Part shown: one piece after another, positions 7,981 to 16,630 of the stretch
How positions within the stretch are numbered: position 1 is the first letter of the stretch
How the letters are laid out: each line of letters starts with the position of its first letter
DNA from: Nonomuraea terrae
GTDB lineage: Bacteria; Actinomycetota; Actinomycetes; Streptosporangiales; Streptosporangiaceae
DNA length: 61,092 bases
Reading direction: 5' to 3'
Assembly (NCBI RefSeq): GCF_004348995.1
Contig: NZ_SMKQ01000027.1
Location: 1-61,092 of the forward strand
Program-made: the position numbers and the translations under genes
Notes under the pieces: model-generated
What the model was told of the DNA's origin: nothing
Databases searched by the model: none
What the model saw: only the letters and a program-made list of their open reading frames with translations

Positions 7981-8976
7981 GTGCGCCGTTACTTCCGCAG
8001 GAAACTGCTCGTCTACGGGCTGACGTTCTTCGTCGCCGTCACCGTCAACTGGATGATCCCGCGCTTCATGCCGGGCGACCCGGTGGCCAGCATGGTGGCC
8101 CGGGCCAACATGACCCAGCCGCAGGCCGTGGCCGCCATGCGGGCCTACTACAACGACCTTTTCGGCTTCGACCAGCCGCTGTGGCAGCAGTACCTCAGCT
8201 TCTGGGGCGCGCTGCTGCGCGGCGACTTCGGGCTCAGCATATGGCTGTTCCCGACGCCCGTCGGCACGGTGATCGCCGACGCGGTGCCGTACACGCTGGC
8301 TCTGGTGGTGCCGTCGGTGCTGCTCAGCTGGGTGGTGGGCAACTGGTTCGGCGCGTACGCCGCCCGCCGCCGGGTGCTCGACAACACCGTCCTGCCGATC
8401 GGCTACATCCTGACCGCCACCCCGTACATGTGGCTGGCCGTGCTGCTGGCCTGGGGGCTCGGCGTGGTCGCGGGTCTCTTCCCGGTGGCCGGCGGCTACA
8501 GCTTCTCCATGCAGCCCACCTGGTCGTGGGCGTTCCTGCTGGACCTGCTGCACCACTGGGCGCTGCCGTTCCTGTCGCTGTTCCTGGTGGCGCTCGGCGG
8601 CTGGGCGATCGGTATGCGCAACATGATCATCTATGAGCTGGAGTCGGACTACGCGAACTACCTGTCCGCGCTCGGCGCCCCGTCCAGGCTGATCCGCAGG
8701 TACGCCTTCCGCAACGCCGTCCTGCCCCAGATCACCGGCCTGGCGCTGCAGCTCGGCGTGATCGTAGCGGGCGCGCTGGTGACCGAGATCGTCTTCGCCT
8801 ATCCGGGGCTCGGCAGCCTCATCCTCAAGGCGATCCAGAACAGTGACTTCTTCCTGTTGCAGGGCACGTTCCTGTTCATCGTGCTCGGCGTGCTGATCGC
8901 CAACTTCATCATCGACATCGTCTACGTCGTGGTCGACCCCAGGACGCGGGCGGGAATGGCGGGTGCTGACGCATGA
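7981..8976 (+). CDS. ABC transporter permease, DppB/OppB type
   Basis: 331 residues with the arrangement of the first permease of family-5 importers: N-terminal helix followed by IPRFMPGDPV, five further membrane helices, and the EAA-loop region around YANYLSALGAPSRLI that contacts the ATPase. MPGDP near residue 22 is a hallmark of DppB-like proteins. The GTG start at 7981 is preceded by GGAGAG. The reading frame overlaps the next permease by 4 bases (ATGA). It forms the transmembrane channel together with the 8973 gene. Confidence 0.9.
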   Translation: MRRYFRRKLLVYGLTFFVAVTVNWMIPRFMPGDPVASMVARANMTQPQAVAAMRAYYNDLFGFDQPLWQQYLSFWGALLRGDFGLSIWLFPTPVGTVIADAVPYTLALVVPSVLLSWVVGNWFGAYAARRRVLDNTVLPIGYILTATPYMWLAVLLAWGLGVVAGLFPVAGGYSFSMQPTWSWAFLLDLLHHWALPFLSLFLVALGGWAIGMRNMIIYELESDYANYLSALGAPSRLIRRYAFRNAVLPQITGLALQLGVIVAGALVTEIVFAYPGLGSLILKAIQNSDFFLLQGTFLFIVLGVLIANFIIDIVYVVVDPRTRAGMAGADA

Positions 8977-9857
8977 CGGCGCTGCAGGAAGTCACCCCTC
9001 AGGAGCGGGAGGGCGTACGGCGCGAGGCGCTGTACTTCGCGGTGCGCAACGGCAAGCTGCTGACCGGGTTCGGCGTCGTCGCCGTGCTGCTCGTGCTCGG
9101 CCTGGTCGGGCCGCTGTTCACGGACGTGCCGCCCAACCAGTACGGCCCCCGCCCCATGAGCCCGCCCTCGGCCGAGCACTGGTTCGGCACCACCACCTTC
9201 GGCCAGGACATCTTCGCCCAGTTCGTGCACGGTCTGCGCAGCACCTTCGCGGTGGGCGCGATCGGCGGCGGCATCGCCGCGGTCATCGGCATGCTGGTCG
9301 GCTTCACCGCCGGCTACCGGGGCGGCGTGGTCGACGAGGTCCTCAACATGCTGACCAACGTGGTCCTGGTGATCCCCGCGCTGGCCGTGCTGCTGATCGT
9401 CAACGCCTATCTCGGCATCCGCAGCGTGGCCGTGCAGGGGTTGTTCATCGGCCTGACGCAGTGGCCGTGGGCGGCGCGGGCGATCCGGGCGCAGACGTTC
9501 ACGCTGCGCTCGCGCGAGTTCGTGGACCTGGCCAGGATGAGCGGCGCGGGCACCTGGCGGATCATCACCAGGGAGATCGCGCCGAACATGAGCTCCTACC
9601 TGTTCATGACGTTCATCCTGCTGTTCGGCGGCTCCATCCTCATCGCCTCGTCGCTGGACTTCATCGGCCTCGGCCCCACCGACGCCGTCTCGCTCGGCCT
9701 GATGTTGCAGAACGCCACCCAGTGGAGCGCACTCCAGCTCGGCATGTGGTGGTGGTTCGTCCCGCCGGGCGCCGCCATCACCGCCGTCGTCGGCGCGCTC
9801 TACGTGGCCAACGTCGGCCTCGACGAGGTCTTCAACCCGAAGCTGAGGGAGCTATGA
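8973..9857 (+). CDS. ABC transporter permease, DppC/OppC type
   Basis: 294 residues. The N-terminal cytoplasmic tail, a first membrane helix (LLTGFGVVAVLLVLGLVGP), the periplasmic signature HWFGTTTFGQDIFAQFVHG, and the EAA loop REFVDLARMSGAGTWRIIT are all typical of DppC-like permeases; about six helices in total. Translation is coupled to the preceding permease (ATGA at 8973) and to the following ATPase (ATGA at 9854). It completes the membrane channel of the predicted oligosaccharide importer. Confidence 0.9.
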   Translation: MTALQEVTPQEREGVRREALYFAVRNGKLLTGFGVVAVLLVLGLVGPLFTDVPPNQYGPRPMSPPSAEHWFGTTTFGQDIFAQFVHGLRSTFAVGAIGGGIAAVIGMLVGFTAGYRGGVVDEVLNMLTNVVLVIPALAVLLIVNAYLGIRSVAVQGLFIGLTQWPWAARAIRAQTFTLRSREFVDLARMSGAGTWRIITREIAPNMSSYLFMTFILLFGGSILIASSLDFIGLGPTDAVSLGLMLQNATQWSALQLGMWWWFVPPGAAITAVVGALYVANVGLDEVFNPKLREL

Positions 9858-10795
9858 GCCTGCAGGTCAGCGACTTGAGGGTGCACTACAGGACGTTGAA
9901 GGGCGACGTGCGCGCGCTCGACGGCGTCTCCTTCGACCTGGCCGACGGCGAGATCCTCGGGCTGGTCGGCGAGTCGGGCTGCGGCAAGAGCACCCTGGGC
10001 AAGGCCCTCATCCGCATGGACGGTCGCATGCGCCGCACCGGCGGCACGGTCGCGCTCGACGGCGAGGAGCTGCCGATCGACGACGACCGCAGGATGAACG
10101 ACTTCCGCTTCCGCCGGGTCTCCCTCATCCCGCAGTACGCCATGAGCGCGCTCAACCCCACCCGCAAGATTCGCAGACTGGTCGCCGAGCTGCTCAGGTC
10201 GCGCGGCGCCGCGGTGGACCCCGCCGAGCTGGAGAGCCGCATGGCCCACGTCGGCCTGCCGCCCGCGGTGCTCGACCGCTACCCGATCGAGCTGTCGGGC
10301 GGCATGCGGCAGCGCATGGTGATGGTCATCTCCACGTTGCTCGACCCGTCCCTGCTGATCGCCGACGAGGTCACCTCCGCGCTCGACGTCTCCACCCAGA
10401 AGGCCGTGGCCCGCGCCCTGCTCGGCTTCCGCGACAGCGGCTACGTCAAGAGCATGATCTTCATCACGCACGACCTCGCCCTCACCCACCACATCGCCGA
10501 CACGATCATGGTCATGTACGCCGGCCGCCTGGCCGAGAAGGCCCCCGCCGACGTGATCGTCAAGGCGCCCCGGCATCCGTACACGCGGCTGCTGCTCGAC
10601 TCGCTGCCCGAGGTGGGCGTCCGCTACGCCGACCGCAGGCTCGACGGCATCGCCGGCAGCCCGCCGTCGCTGCTGGACCCGCCCGCGGGCTGCCGCTTCC
10701 GCGACCGCTGCCCGCTCGCCGGCGAGGAGTGCGGCGAGGACCCGCCGGTGACCGAGCTCGCCCCCGACCACCACGTAGCCTGCTGGAAGGCCTGA
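9854..10795 (+). CDS. ABC transporter ATPase, DppD/OppD type
   Basis: 313 residues with Walker A GESGCGKST, Q-loop around LIPQYAMSALNPT, signature LSGGMRQR, Walker B LLIADEVTSALD and H-loop ITHD. The C-terminal extension contains the Cys cluster CRFRDRCPLAGEECG seen in DppD/OppD proteins, which in relatives binds an iron-sulfur cluster. The true start is the ATG overlapping the permease stop; the open frame upstream is accidental. The stop overlaps the next gene by one base (TGATG). Confidence 0.92.
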   Translation: MSLQVSDLRVHYRTLKGDVRALDGVSFDLADGEILGLVGESGCGKSTLGKALIRMDGRMRRTGGTVALDGEELPIDDDRRMNDFRFRRVSLIPQYAMSALNPTRKIRRLVAELLRSRGAAVDPAELESRMAHVGLPPAVLDRYPIELSGGMRQRMVMVISTLLDPSLLIADEVTSALDVSTQKAVARALLGFRDSGYVKSMIFITHDLALTHHIADTIMVMYAGRLAEKAPADVIVKAPRHPYTRLLLDSLPEVGVRYADRRLDGIAGSPPSLLDPPAGCRFRDRCPLAGEECGEDPPVTELAPDHHVACWKA

Positions 10796-11673
10796 TGCTC
10801 AGACTCGACGACGTCACCAAGCGGTTCAGGATCGGCGCACTCGGCGGCAGGAGCCTCACCGCCGTCAGCGACGTGAGCTTCGAGGTCGCCCCCGGCGAGG
10901 TCGTCTCGCTGATCGGGGAGAGCGGCAGCGGCAAGAGCACGATCGGCCGGATGATCCTCGGGCTGCAGCCGATCACCAGCGGCACGATCACCTTCGACGG
11001 CCGCCCGGTGCGGCAGGGCAAGGAGTTCTACCGCGGCGTCCAGGGAATCTTCCAGGACCCGTTCAGCTCGTTCAACCCGGTGTTCAAGGCCGACCGGGTG
11101 TTCGCCATGGTCAAGGACGCCTACTTCCCGTCGGTGCCCGGGCCGGAGTGGGCGGCGCGGGTCGAGGACGCGCTGCGGGACGTGCGTCTCAACCCCGGCC
11201 AGGTGCTCGGCAAGTACCCCCACCAGCTCAGCGGCGGCCAGCTGCAGCGCCTGCTCATCGCCCGCGCGCTGCTGCTGGAGATCAGGTTGCTGGTCGCCGA
11301 CGAGATCACCAGCATGCTGGACGCCTCCACCCGCATCGAGGTGCTCAACCTGCTGGCCGAGCTCAAGTCGCGAGGGCTGGGCGTTCTCTACATCACGCAC
11401 GACCTGTCCCTCGGCACCTACCTGGCCGAGCGCACGATCGTGCTGCGGCGGGGCAGCGTCGTGGAGATGGGGCCGACCGGGCAGGTCTTCGGCGGCCCGC
11501 TGCACCCGTACACGCGCGAGCTGCTGGCGGCCGTGCCGCGCCTGCACCAGCCCTGGGACGACGCCACGCCCGTGGACACCTGCGCCTACCACCTGAACGG
11601 CGGCACCGGAGTGCTCGCCGAGGCCGGATCGGGGCACTTCGTGGCCTGCGCCCGGCTCAGCACCTGTCAATAG
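10795..11673 (+). CDS. ABC transporter ATPase, DppF/OppF type
   Basis: 292 residues: Walker A GESGSGKST, Q-loop QGIFQDPFSSFNPVF (typical of OppF), signature LSGGQLQR, Walker B LLVADEITSMLDAS, H-loop ITHD, then HPYTRELLAAVP, the usual DppF tail. The last 35 residues hold three Cys, but not the canonical CPFxxRC spacing. With the 9854 product it forms the heterodimeric motor of the importer. Confidence 0.9.
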   Translation: MLRLDDVTKRFRIGALGGRSLTAVSDVSFEVAPGEVVSLIGESGSGKSTIGRMILGLQPITSGTITFDGRPVRQGKEFYRGVQGIFQDPFSSFNPVFKADRVFAMVKDAYFPSVPGPEWAARVEDALRDVRLNPGQVLGKYPHQLSGGQLQRLLIARALLLEIRLLVADEITSMLDASTRIEVLNLLAELKSRGLGVLYITHDLSLGTYLAERTIVLRRGSVVEMGPTGQVFGGPLHPYTRELLAAVPRLHQPWDDATPVDTCAYHLNGGTGVLAEAGSGHFVACARLSTCQ

Positions 11674-11682
11674 GAGAAACAC

Positions 11683-14061
11683 GTGAGTTCGTACCGTCCG
11701 CTGCACGACGGCTGGACCCTGTCGTCGCGGGACCTCGACGGGGTGCCGGCGACCGTGCCCGGCTGTGTGCACACCGACCTGCTCGCCGCCGGGGTGATCC
11801 CCGACCCCTACCTCGACGACAACGAGCACCTGCTGTCCTGGATCGGCCGCGAGGAATGGACCTACCGCACCACGTTCACCTGGTCGCCGGACGAGCACGA
11901 GCGTACGGACCTGGTGTGCGAGGGGCTGGACACCGTCGCCGCGCTCACCCTCAACGGGGTGCGCGTGGGGAGCACCGCCAACCAGCACCGCTCCTACCGC
12001 TTCCCGGTCCGCCACCTGCTGCGCGAGGGCGTCAACGAGCTCGTCGTCCACTTCGGCTCGGCCTACGCCTACGCCGAGGAGCGCCGGGCGGCGCTGGGGG
12101 AGCGGCCCGGCGCGTACGACGAGCCCTACCCGTTCATCCGCAAGACGGCCTGCAACTTCGGCTGGGACTGGGGGCCGAACGTCGTGACGGCCGGCATCTG
12201 GCGGCCGATCGGGCTGGAGAGCTGGAGCCGCGCCCGCCTGGCCGAGGTGCGCCCGCTGGCGCGCGCCGACGGCACGGTGGAGGTGCACGTCCGCGTCGAG
12301 CGCACCACGGAGGAGCCGCTCACGCTGACCGCCGAGGTCGCCGGGGCGCGCACCGAGCGGCGGCTCGACGGGCGCACGGCCGCGCTCACCCTGCGGGTCC
12401 CCGAGCCGGAGCTGTGGTGGCCCCGCGGGTACGGCGCCCAGCCGCTCTACGACCTGTCCGTGCGGCTGGATGCGGAGGAGTGGACGGGGCGGATCGGCTT
12501 CCGTGACGTCGAGCTGGAGCCGGAGGCGTTCCGGCTGGCGGTCAACGGCGTGCCGGTGTTCGTCAGGGGCGTCAACTGGATCCCCGACGACTGCTTCCCC
12601 GCCCGCGTCACCCGCGAACGCCTGACCGGCCGGCTCGGCCAGGCCGTGGACGCCGGGGTCAACCTGGTGCGCGTCTGGGGCGGCGGCACGTACGAGAGCG
12701 AGGACTTCTACGACCTGGCCGACGAGCTGGGCCTGATGGTGTGGCAGGACTTCCCGTTCGCCTGCGCCGCCTACCCGGAGGAGGAGCCGTTCCGGTCGGA
12801 GGTCGAGGCCGAGGCCCGCGAGCACGTCGCCCGGCTGGCCCGCCACCCGAGCCTGGCCCTGTGGTGCGGCAACAACGAGAACCTGGAGGGGCACGCCGAC
12901 TGGGGCTGGCAGGAGCGGCTGGAGCACCGCAGCTGGGGCGCGGGCTTCTACCACGACCTGCTGCCGTCGGTCGTGGCCGAGCTGGACCCGGCCCGGCCGT
13001 ACTGGCCGGGCAGCCCCTACTCCGGCGCGCCCGGCCTGCCGCCGAACGACCCCGCCCGTGGCACGATCCACATCTGGGACGTCTGGAACCGCGAGGACTA
13101 CACCCGTTACGCCGCCTACCGGCCGAGGTTCGTCGCCGAGTTCGGCTTCCAGGGGCCGCCCGCGTACGCAACGCTGCGCCGGGCCTCCTCCGACGAGCCG
13201 CTCACGCCCGGCTCCTCCCACCAGAAGGCGATCGACGGGCAGGACAAGCTGCTGCGCGGGCTCGGCGAGCACCTGCCGCGGCCGGAGACGTTCGACGACT
13301 GGCACTACCTGACCCAGCTCAACCAGGCCAGGGCGATGGCGTTCGGGATCGAGCGGTTCCGGTCGCTGATGCCGTACTGCATGGGGACGATCGTCTGGCA
13401 GCTCAACGACTGCTGGCCGGTCACGTCATGGTCGGCGGTCGACGGCGACGGGCGGCGCAAGCCCCTGTGGTACGCCCTCCGCCGCGCCTACGCCGACCGG
13501 CTGCTCACCGTGCACGACGGGCAGGTGAGCCTGGTCAACGACTCGGCCGAGCCCTGGACGGGCGAGCTCGCGCTGGTCCGCCACGGCCTCGCGGGCGAGC
13601 CGCTGGCCAAGGAGGTCGTCTCCGTGCACGTCGCGCCCAGGGCGGTGACCCGGGTGGAGCTGCCGCCGGCGGTGGCCGTGCCCGGCGACCCGGCGGGCGA
13701 GCTGCTCGTGGCCCGCCTGGGAGAGGTGCGCGCGGTCGCCTGCTACGCCGAGGACTCCGCCGCCGGCTTCCCGCCGGCGGCCTGGGAGGCGTGCACCGAG
13801 CGGGTGGAGGGCGGCTACCGGGTGACGGTCACAGCCGTCACCGTGCTGCGCGAGCTGGCGCTCTTCCCCGACCGCCTCGACCCGGACGCGGAGGTGGACG
13901 ACCAGCTCGTCACGCTGCTGCCCGGCGAGAGCGCCGTCTTCCACGTCACCACCGCGCGCGAGCTCGACCCGGCCGCCTTGACCGCCTTCCCCGTCCTGCG
14001 CTGCGTCAACGAGAGCCCCCGCGTCAGCGGCGGGAGTGGACGTGGCGGTGGACCACGCTGA
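11683..14061 (+). CDS. Glycoside hydrolase family 2, beta-mannosidase-like
   Basis: 792 residues with the GH2 layout: N-terminal jelly roll (PGCVHTDLLAAGVIPDPY, typical of beta-mannosidases), immunoglobulin-like domain, TIM barrel and C-terminal beta domains. The acid/base Glu399 sits in LWCGNNENLEG and the nucleophile Glu486 in FVAEFGFQG, both matching beta-mannosidases rather than beta-galactosidases. There is no signal peptide, so it should cleave non-reducing-end beta-mannosides from oligosaccharides after import. The GTG start at 11683 follows TAGGAG. It is the last gene of the CebR-box operon and gives the best clue to the substrate. Its 3' end overlaps the convergent DUF1707 gene by 38 bases. 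Confidence 0.9.
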   Translation: MSSYRPLHDGWTLSSRDLDGVPATVPGCVHTDLLAAGVIPDPYLDDNEHLLSWIGREEWTYRTTFTWSPDEHERTDLVCEGLDTVAALTLNGVRVGSTANQHRSYRFPVRHLLREGVNELVVHFGSAYAYAEERRAALGERPGAYDEPYPFIRKTACNFGWDWGPNVVTAGIWRPIGLESWSRARLAEVRPLARADGTVEVHVRVERTTEEPLTLTAEVAGARTERRLDGRTAALTLRVPEPELWWPRGYGAQPLYDLSVRLDAEEWTGRIGFRDVELEPEAFRLAVNGVPVFVRGVNWIPDDCFPARVTRERLTGRLGQAVDAGVNLVRVWGGGTYESEDFYDLADELGLMVWQDFPFACAAYPEEEPFRSEVEAEAREHVARLARHPSLALWCGNNENLEGHADWGWQERLEHRSWGAGFYHDLLPSVVAELDPARPYWPGSPYSGAPGLPPNDPARGTIHIWDVWNREDYTRYAAYRPRFVAEFGFQGPPAYATLRRASSDEPLTPGSSHQKAIDGQDKLLRGLGEHLPRPETFDDWHYLTQLNQARAMAFGIERFRSLMPYCMGTIVWQLNDCWPVTSWSAVDGDGRRKPLWYALRRAYADRLLTVHDGQVSLVNDSAEPWTGELALVRHGLAGEPLAKEVVSVHVAPRAVTRVELPPAVAVPGDPAGELLVARLGEVRAVACYAEDSAAGFPPAAWEACTERVEGGYRVTVTAVTVLRELALFPDRLDPDAEVDDQLVTLLPGESAVFHVTTARELDPAALTAFPVLRCVNESPRVSGGSGRGGGPR

Positions 14062-14581
14062 ACAGCAGCGCCGCCACGAACACCACGAACAGCACCTTGA
14101 ACAGCCCGGCCCCGCCGAAGATCAGCGCCAGCGCCGTGATCACGAAGAGCACGGGCAGGAACGGGCGCGGGCCGTGGTGCCGCGGCCCCAGGTGACCGCG
14201 CCGGCCCGCCCAGGCGGCGCGGTGGGCCTCCCGCTGCGTGTGGCGCACGGCCCGCATCTGCTGCCGGTGCGCGTGCGCCGCCGCCCGCCAGCCGGCCACG
14301 TCGTGGAACGATCCCGGCCCGGGGTGATGGCCGTGGCCCCAGCCCGGCCCGTGCCACGGGCCACGCTCGGGCGCCCATTCCGGCGCGACCGGCGACGGGC
14401 CGTGGCCCGGCAGGTCGGCCGTCACGCGGGCGAGGTCGCGGCCCGTCTTGGCGGTCAGTGCCTGGTCGAGCCGTTCGTCGAGCTCCTCGTGGGTCAGCCG
14501 GCCCTGCGCGAAGTGCTCGCGCAGGGCGGCCATCGTCTGCTCCCGCTCCGCGTCGCCGACGCGGAGATCGTCGCGGTCCAT
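14024..14581 (-). CDS. DUF1707 domain membrane protein, His-rich
   Basis: 185 residues. Residues 1-57 are a DUF1707 (SHOCT-like) domain: DDLRVGDAEREQTMAALREH, EGRL-like QGRLTHEELDERLDQAL, then ARVTADLPG. A His/Gly/Trp-rich middle follows (GPGWGHGHHPGPG), then two C-terminal membrane helices and a basic VVHRHVHSRR tail. The ATG at 14581 has GAGGAG six bases upstream; starts further upstream are possible but give no family sequence. The function of DUF1707 proteins is unknown. It is downstream of, and on the same strand as, the His-rich PadR gene (137-base gap), a likely regulator-target pair. The 3' end overlaps the convergent GH2 gene. Confidence 0.82.
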   Translation of the reverse strand: MDRDDLRVGDAEREQTMAALREHFAQGRLTHEELDERLDQALTAKTGRDLARVTADLPGHGPSPVAPEWAPERGPWHGPGWGHGHHPGPGSFHDVAGWRAAAHAHRQQMRAVRHTQREAHRAAWAGRRGHLGPRHHGPRPFLPVLFVITALALIFGGAGLFKVLFVVFVAALLFSVVHRHVHSRR

Positions 14582-14718
14582 CTCTGGCTCCTCGCTCTGC
14601 CCGAACCGGCCATCCGGTGCGGCGCCGGTCATGCCCATGGTCGTGCCTCGTGCGGTGTGGCGGCCCGGGTCACCCCCGAGGCCGCCGCGTCCCGTCGCTC
14701 CAGCCGTGCGCGCCCGGG

Positions 14719-15474
14719 TCACTCGTCGCCGGGCTCGTCGTCGGCCAGAATCTGGTAGAGCCTGCGCCGGGCCTCAACCAGAGTCTTACGCGCTTCGCGG
14801 ATCTGCGCGTCGTTCCCGGTGTGGAGAATCTGCGTCATGGCGAACGCCGACTGCCGGGCGATGTGCCACAGATCGGCGGTGTTGTCGTCGATGTCGGGTC
14901 GCATCTCGTCCCACGGGGCGCGCACCTCGTCGGAGTGCTCCTCGATGTAGGCGCGGCCCTCGTCGGTGAGGCGGAAGGTCTTGCGGCCCTCGCTCTCCGC
15001 GGGGATCACCAGGCCCTCGTCGGTGAGCTGCTGCAGCGCCGGGTAGACGGCGCCGGGGCTTGGCTTCCAGCCGCCTTCGCTGCGCTCGGCGATCTGCTGG
15101 ATGATCTGGTAGCCGTTGCGCGGCTCCTCGGCGAGCAGCGCCAGGATGGCGGCGCGTACGTCGCCCCGCTTGGCCTTGCGGCCCCGGCCGCCCCAGCCGC
15201 GGTGGCCGCCGCCCCAGGGCCCGCCCGGCGGCCCCCACGGGCCGCGCCCGAAGTCGAACGGGAACGGGCCCGGCCCCCGCATGCCGCGCTCCCGCCGGTC
15301 GTGATGCCCGCCGTGGTGCCCGCTGTGGTGCCCGCTGTGATGCCCGCTGTGATGCCCGCTGTGGTGCCCGCCGAGGTCGAACGCGCCGGCCATGCCGCGC
15401 AGCGCCTCGCGGGCCGCGCGCCCGCACGCCTGTGCGCCGAGCCAGGGGAGACCCGCCGCGAGAGGGTGACTCAT
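14719..15474 (-). CDS. PadR-family transcriptional regulator with His-Gly repeat N-terminus
   Basis: 251 residues. The winged helix covers about residues 100-180 (KRGDVRAAILALLAEEPRNG, PSPGAVYPALQQLTDEGLV, KTFRLTDEGRAYI), followed by an alpha-helical dimerization tail, as in PadR subfamily 1. The first 100 residues are unusual: five GHH[S/G] repeats, then a Gly/Pro/Arg-rich region. The ATG at 15474 follows AGGAGG. The promoter region contains TATATCG / CGATATA half-sites, suggesting autorepression. A metal-sensing role for the His tract is inference; PadR proteins with this layout are found in actinobacteria but their ligands are mostly unknown. Confidence 0.9.
   Translation of the reverse strand: MSHPLAAGLPWLGAQACGRAAREALRGMAGAFDLGGHHSGHHSGHHSGHHSGHHGGHHDRRERGMRGPGPFPFDFGRGPWGPPGGPWGGGHRGWGGRGRKAKRGDVRAAILALLAEEPRNGYQIIQQIAERSEGGWKPSPGAVYPALQQLTDEGLVIPAESEGRKTFRLTDEGRAYIEEHSDEVRAPWDEMRPDIDDNTADLWHIARQSAFAMTQILHTGNDAQIREARKTLVEARRRLYQILADDEPGDE
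15301..15372 (-). repeat. Six tandem 12-bp units encoding GHHS/GHHG
   Basis: Six consecutive 12-base units of the form GTGRTGCCCGCY on the plus strand, differing at two positions, encode the His-Gly repeats of the PadR protein on the minus strand. Unit number is prone to change by slippage without shifting the frame. Confidence 0.9.
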
Positions 15475-15485
15475 GTCTGTCCTCC

Positions 15486-15524
15486 TATATCGCGATCCAT
15501 TCTCGATGCGTCAACGATATATCG
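15486..15524. promoter_or_regulatory. Probable PadR operator and promoter region
   Basis: TATATCG (15486-15492) and CGATATA (15515-15521) form an inverted repeat separated by 22 bases, and CGATATATCG (15515-15524) is itself a palindrome. On the minus strand a TTGACG lies 17 bases before GATATA. The position directly before the PadR ribosome site suggests autoregulation. Confidence 0.55.
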
Positions 15525-15842
15525 ATAGAACGCTGTCATCAAGGCCCGCGACAGAGTGAGCCAGATCACGAAAAAGTTGCGGAATCAGGGGAACAGGATC
15601 GGAAGCGGTACGCGTTCTACACATCAGACGAGGTCGTTCCGCGTCGGCAGGGCTGGGGGGTGCTGTCGCCGTGGAGACGGCCTCGTCTGCGTTTCACGCC
15701 CGGTCGTCCCGGGTTTCCCCGAGCTTTGACCTGCGATGCCCCGCGGCCGTGTTCGCCCGGGGGTCACATCTCTGTTCCCGGCCCCGCAGGGCCTTGGCAT
15801 GCCGGGACGCGTAAAGGCTTTCTTTGCCGTAGGGTCCCGATC
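15525..15842. other. Gene-free stretch before the DUF457 gene
   Basis: I find no gene with family resemblance here. The plus-strand frame is open, but its translation is Arg/Pro-rich without features. No clear hairpin or promoter for the DUF457 gene could be singled out. Confidence 0.4.
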
Positions 15843-16574
15843 ATGATGGGGCACACACATGCGATGACGGGGGCCATCGCCTGGCTGGGGCTCGCTCCGC
15901 CCCTGGCCGCTCTGCCGCTGCTGAACGACGCGCCCTCCCGCTTCATCGAGACCGGGATCATGGCCAACGCCCTCAATCCCGCCGAGCTGATCGCCGGAGC
16001 GGTCATCTGCGCGGGCGCGGCGATGTTGCCCGACCTCGACCATCCGAGCGCGACGATCGCGCAGACGTTCGGGCCCGTCACCTGGGCCCTCAGCAAGGTC
16101 GTGAACTGGCTCGGCGGGGGCCATCGCGGGGCGACTCATTCGTTGGCCTTCGCCGTGGCGATGGGTTTCGCGGCGCACTGGCTGGCGAACGCCTATCCCA
16201 TCGGGCGCGACATCATGGTCGTCCTGCTCGTCGGCCTCGCCCTGCGGGCCATCGGCGTCGGCATCCCCGGCAACAAGCTCGGGTCCGCAATGATCAACAT
16301 CGGGCTCACCGCCGGCCTGTACGCCGTCTTTCTCTCCCTCGACGTCGGCTACGCCTGGCTGGGGCTCGTCGTGGGCATCGGCTGCCTGGCCCACGTCGTC
16401 GGCGACTGCATGACCGAGAGGGGCTGCCCGGTGCTCTGGCCGCTGTCGGCGAAGTTCGTGCTGCCCTGGAAGATCGGCATCAAGACCGGCAGGAAGTTCG
16501 AGCAGAAGATCCTCGCCCCGGTCCTGTCCGTGGCCATCATCGGGCTGCTCTTCTGGCGCCTGGCACCCGTTTAA
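15843..16574 (+). CDS. DUF457 / YdjM-type membrane-bound metal-dependent hydrolase
   Basis: 243 residues with several membrane helices. MGHTHAMTGAIAWL, GAAMLPDLDHPSATIA and HRGATHSLAFAV form the His/Asp pattern of the DUF457 (YdjM-like) family, predicted membrane metal-dependent hydrolases. The later CLAHVVGDCMTERGCPVLWP segment is the other conserved block. The E. coli relative is SOS-inducible but its reaction is not established. The start is ATG 15843 or the adjacent ATG 15846; the ribosome site is weak. It is read alone, toward aconitase, from which it is separated by paired palindromes. Confidence 0.85.
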   Translation: MMGHTHAMTGAIAWLGLAPPLAALPLLNDAPSRFIETGIMANALNPAELIAGAVICAGAAMLPDLDHPSATIAQTFGPVTWALSKVVNWLGGGHRGATHSLAFAVAMGFAAHWLANAYPIGRDIMVVLLVGLALRAIGVGIPGNKLGSAMINIGLTAGLYAVFLSLDVGYAWLGLVVGIGCLAHVVGDCMTERGCPVLWPLSAKFVLPWKIGIKTGRKFEQKILAPVLSVAIIGLLFWRLAPV

Positions 16575-16614
16575 CTTGATGTCGAGATACCCTAGAGATA
16601 TCTTGACATCGAGA
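16574..16614. promoter_or_regulatory. Paired MarR-type palindromes upstream of aconitase
   Basis: Two copies of a 14-base dyad centred 27 bp apart: ACTTGATGTCGAGA (16574-16587) and TCTTGACATCGAGA (16601-16614). The two also pair with each other (GATGTCGAGATA with TATCTTGACATC). Streptomyces aconitase promoters are controlled by the MarR-family regulator TamR through sites of this general kind; the assignment to a TamR homologue is inference. The second copy includes a perfect TTGACA that could be the -35 element. Confidence 0.5.
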
Positions 16615-16630
16615 CATCTGTCGCGGGCCT

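Noticed and set aside
15301..15372. Tandem repeats as a CRISPR array
   Set aside because: The 12-bp units are contiguous, without spacers, and encode protein.
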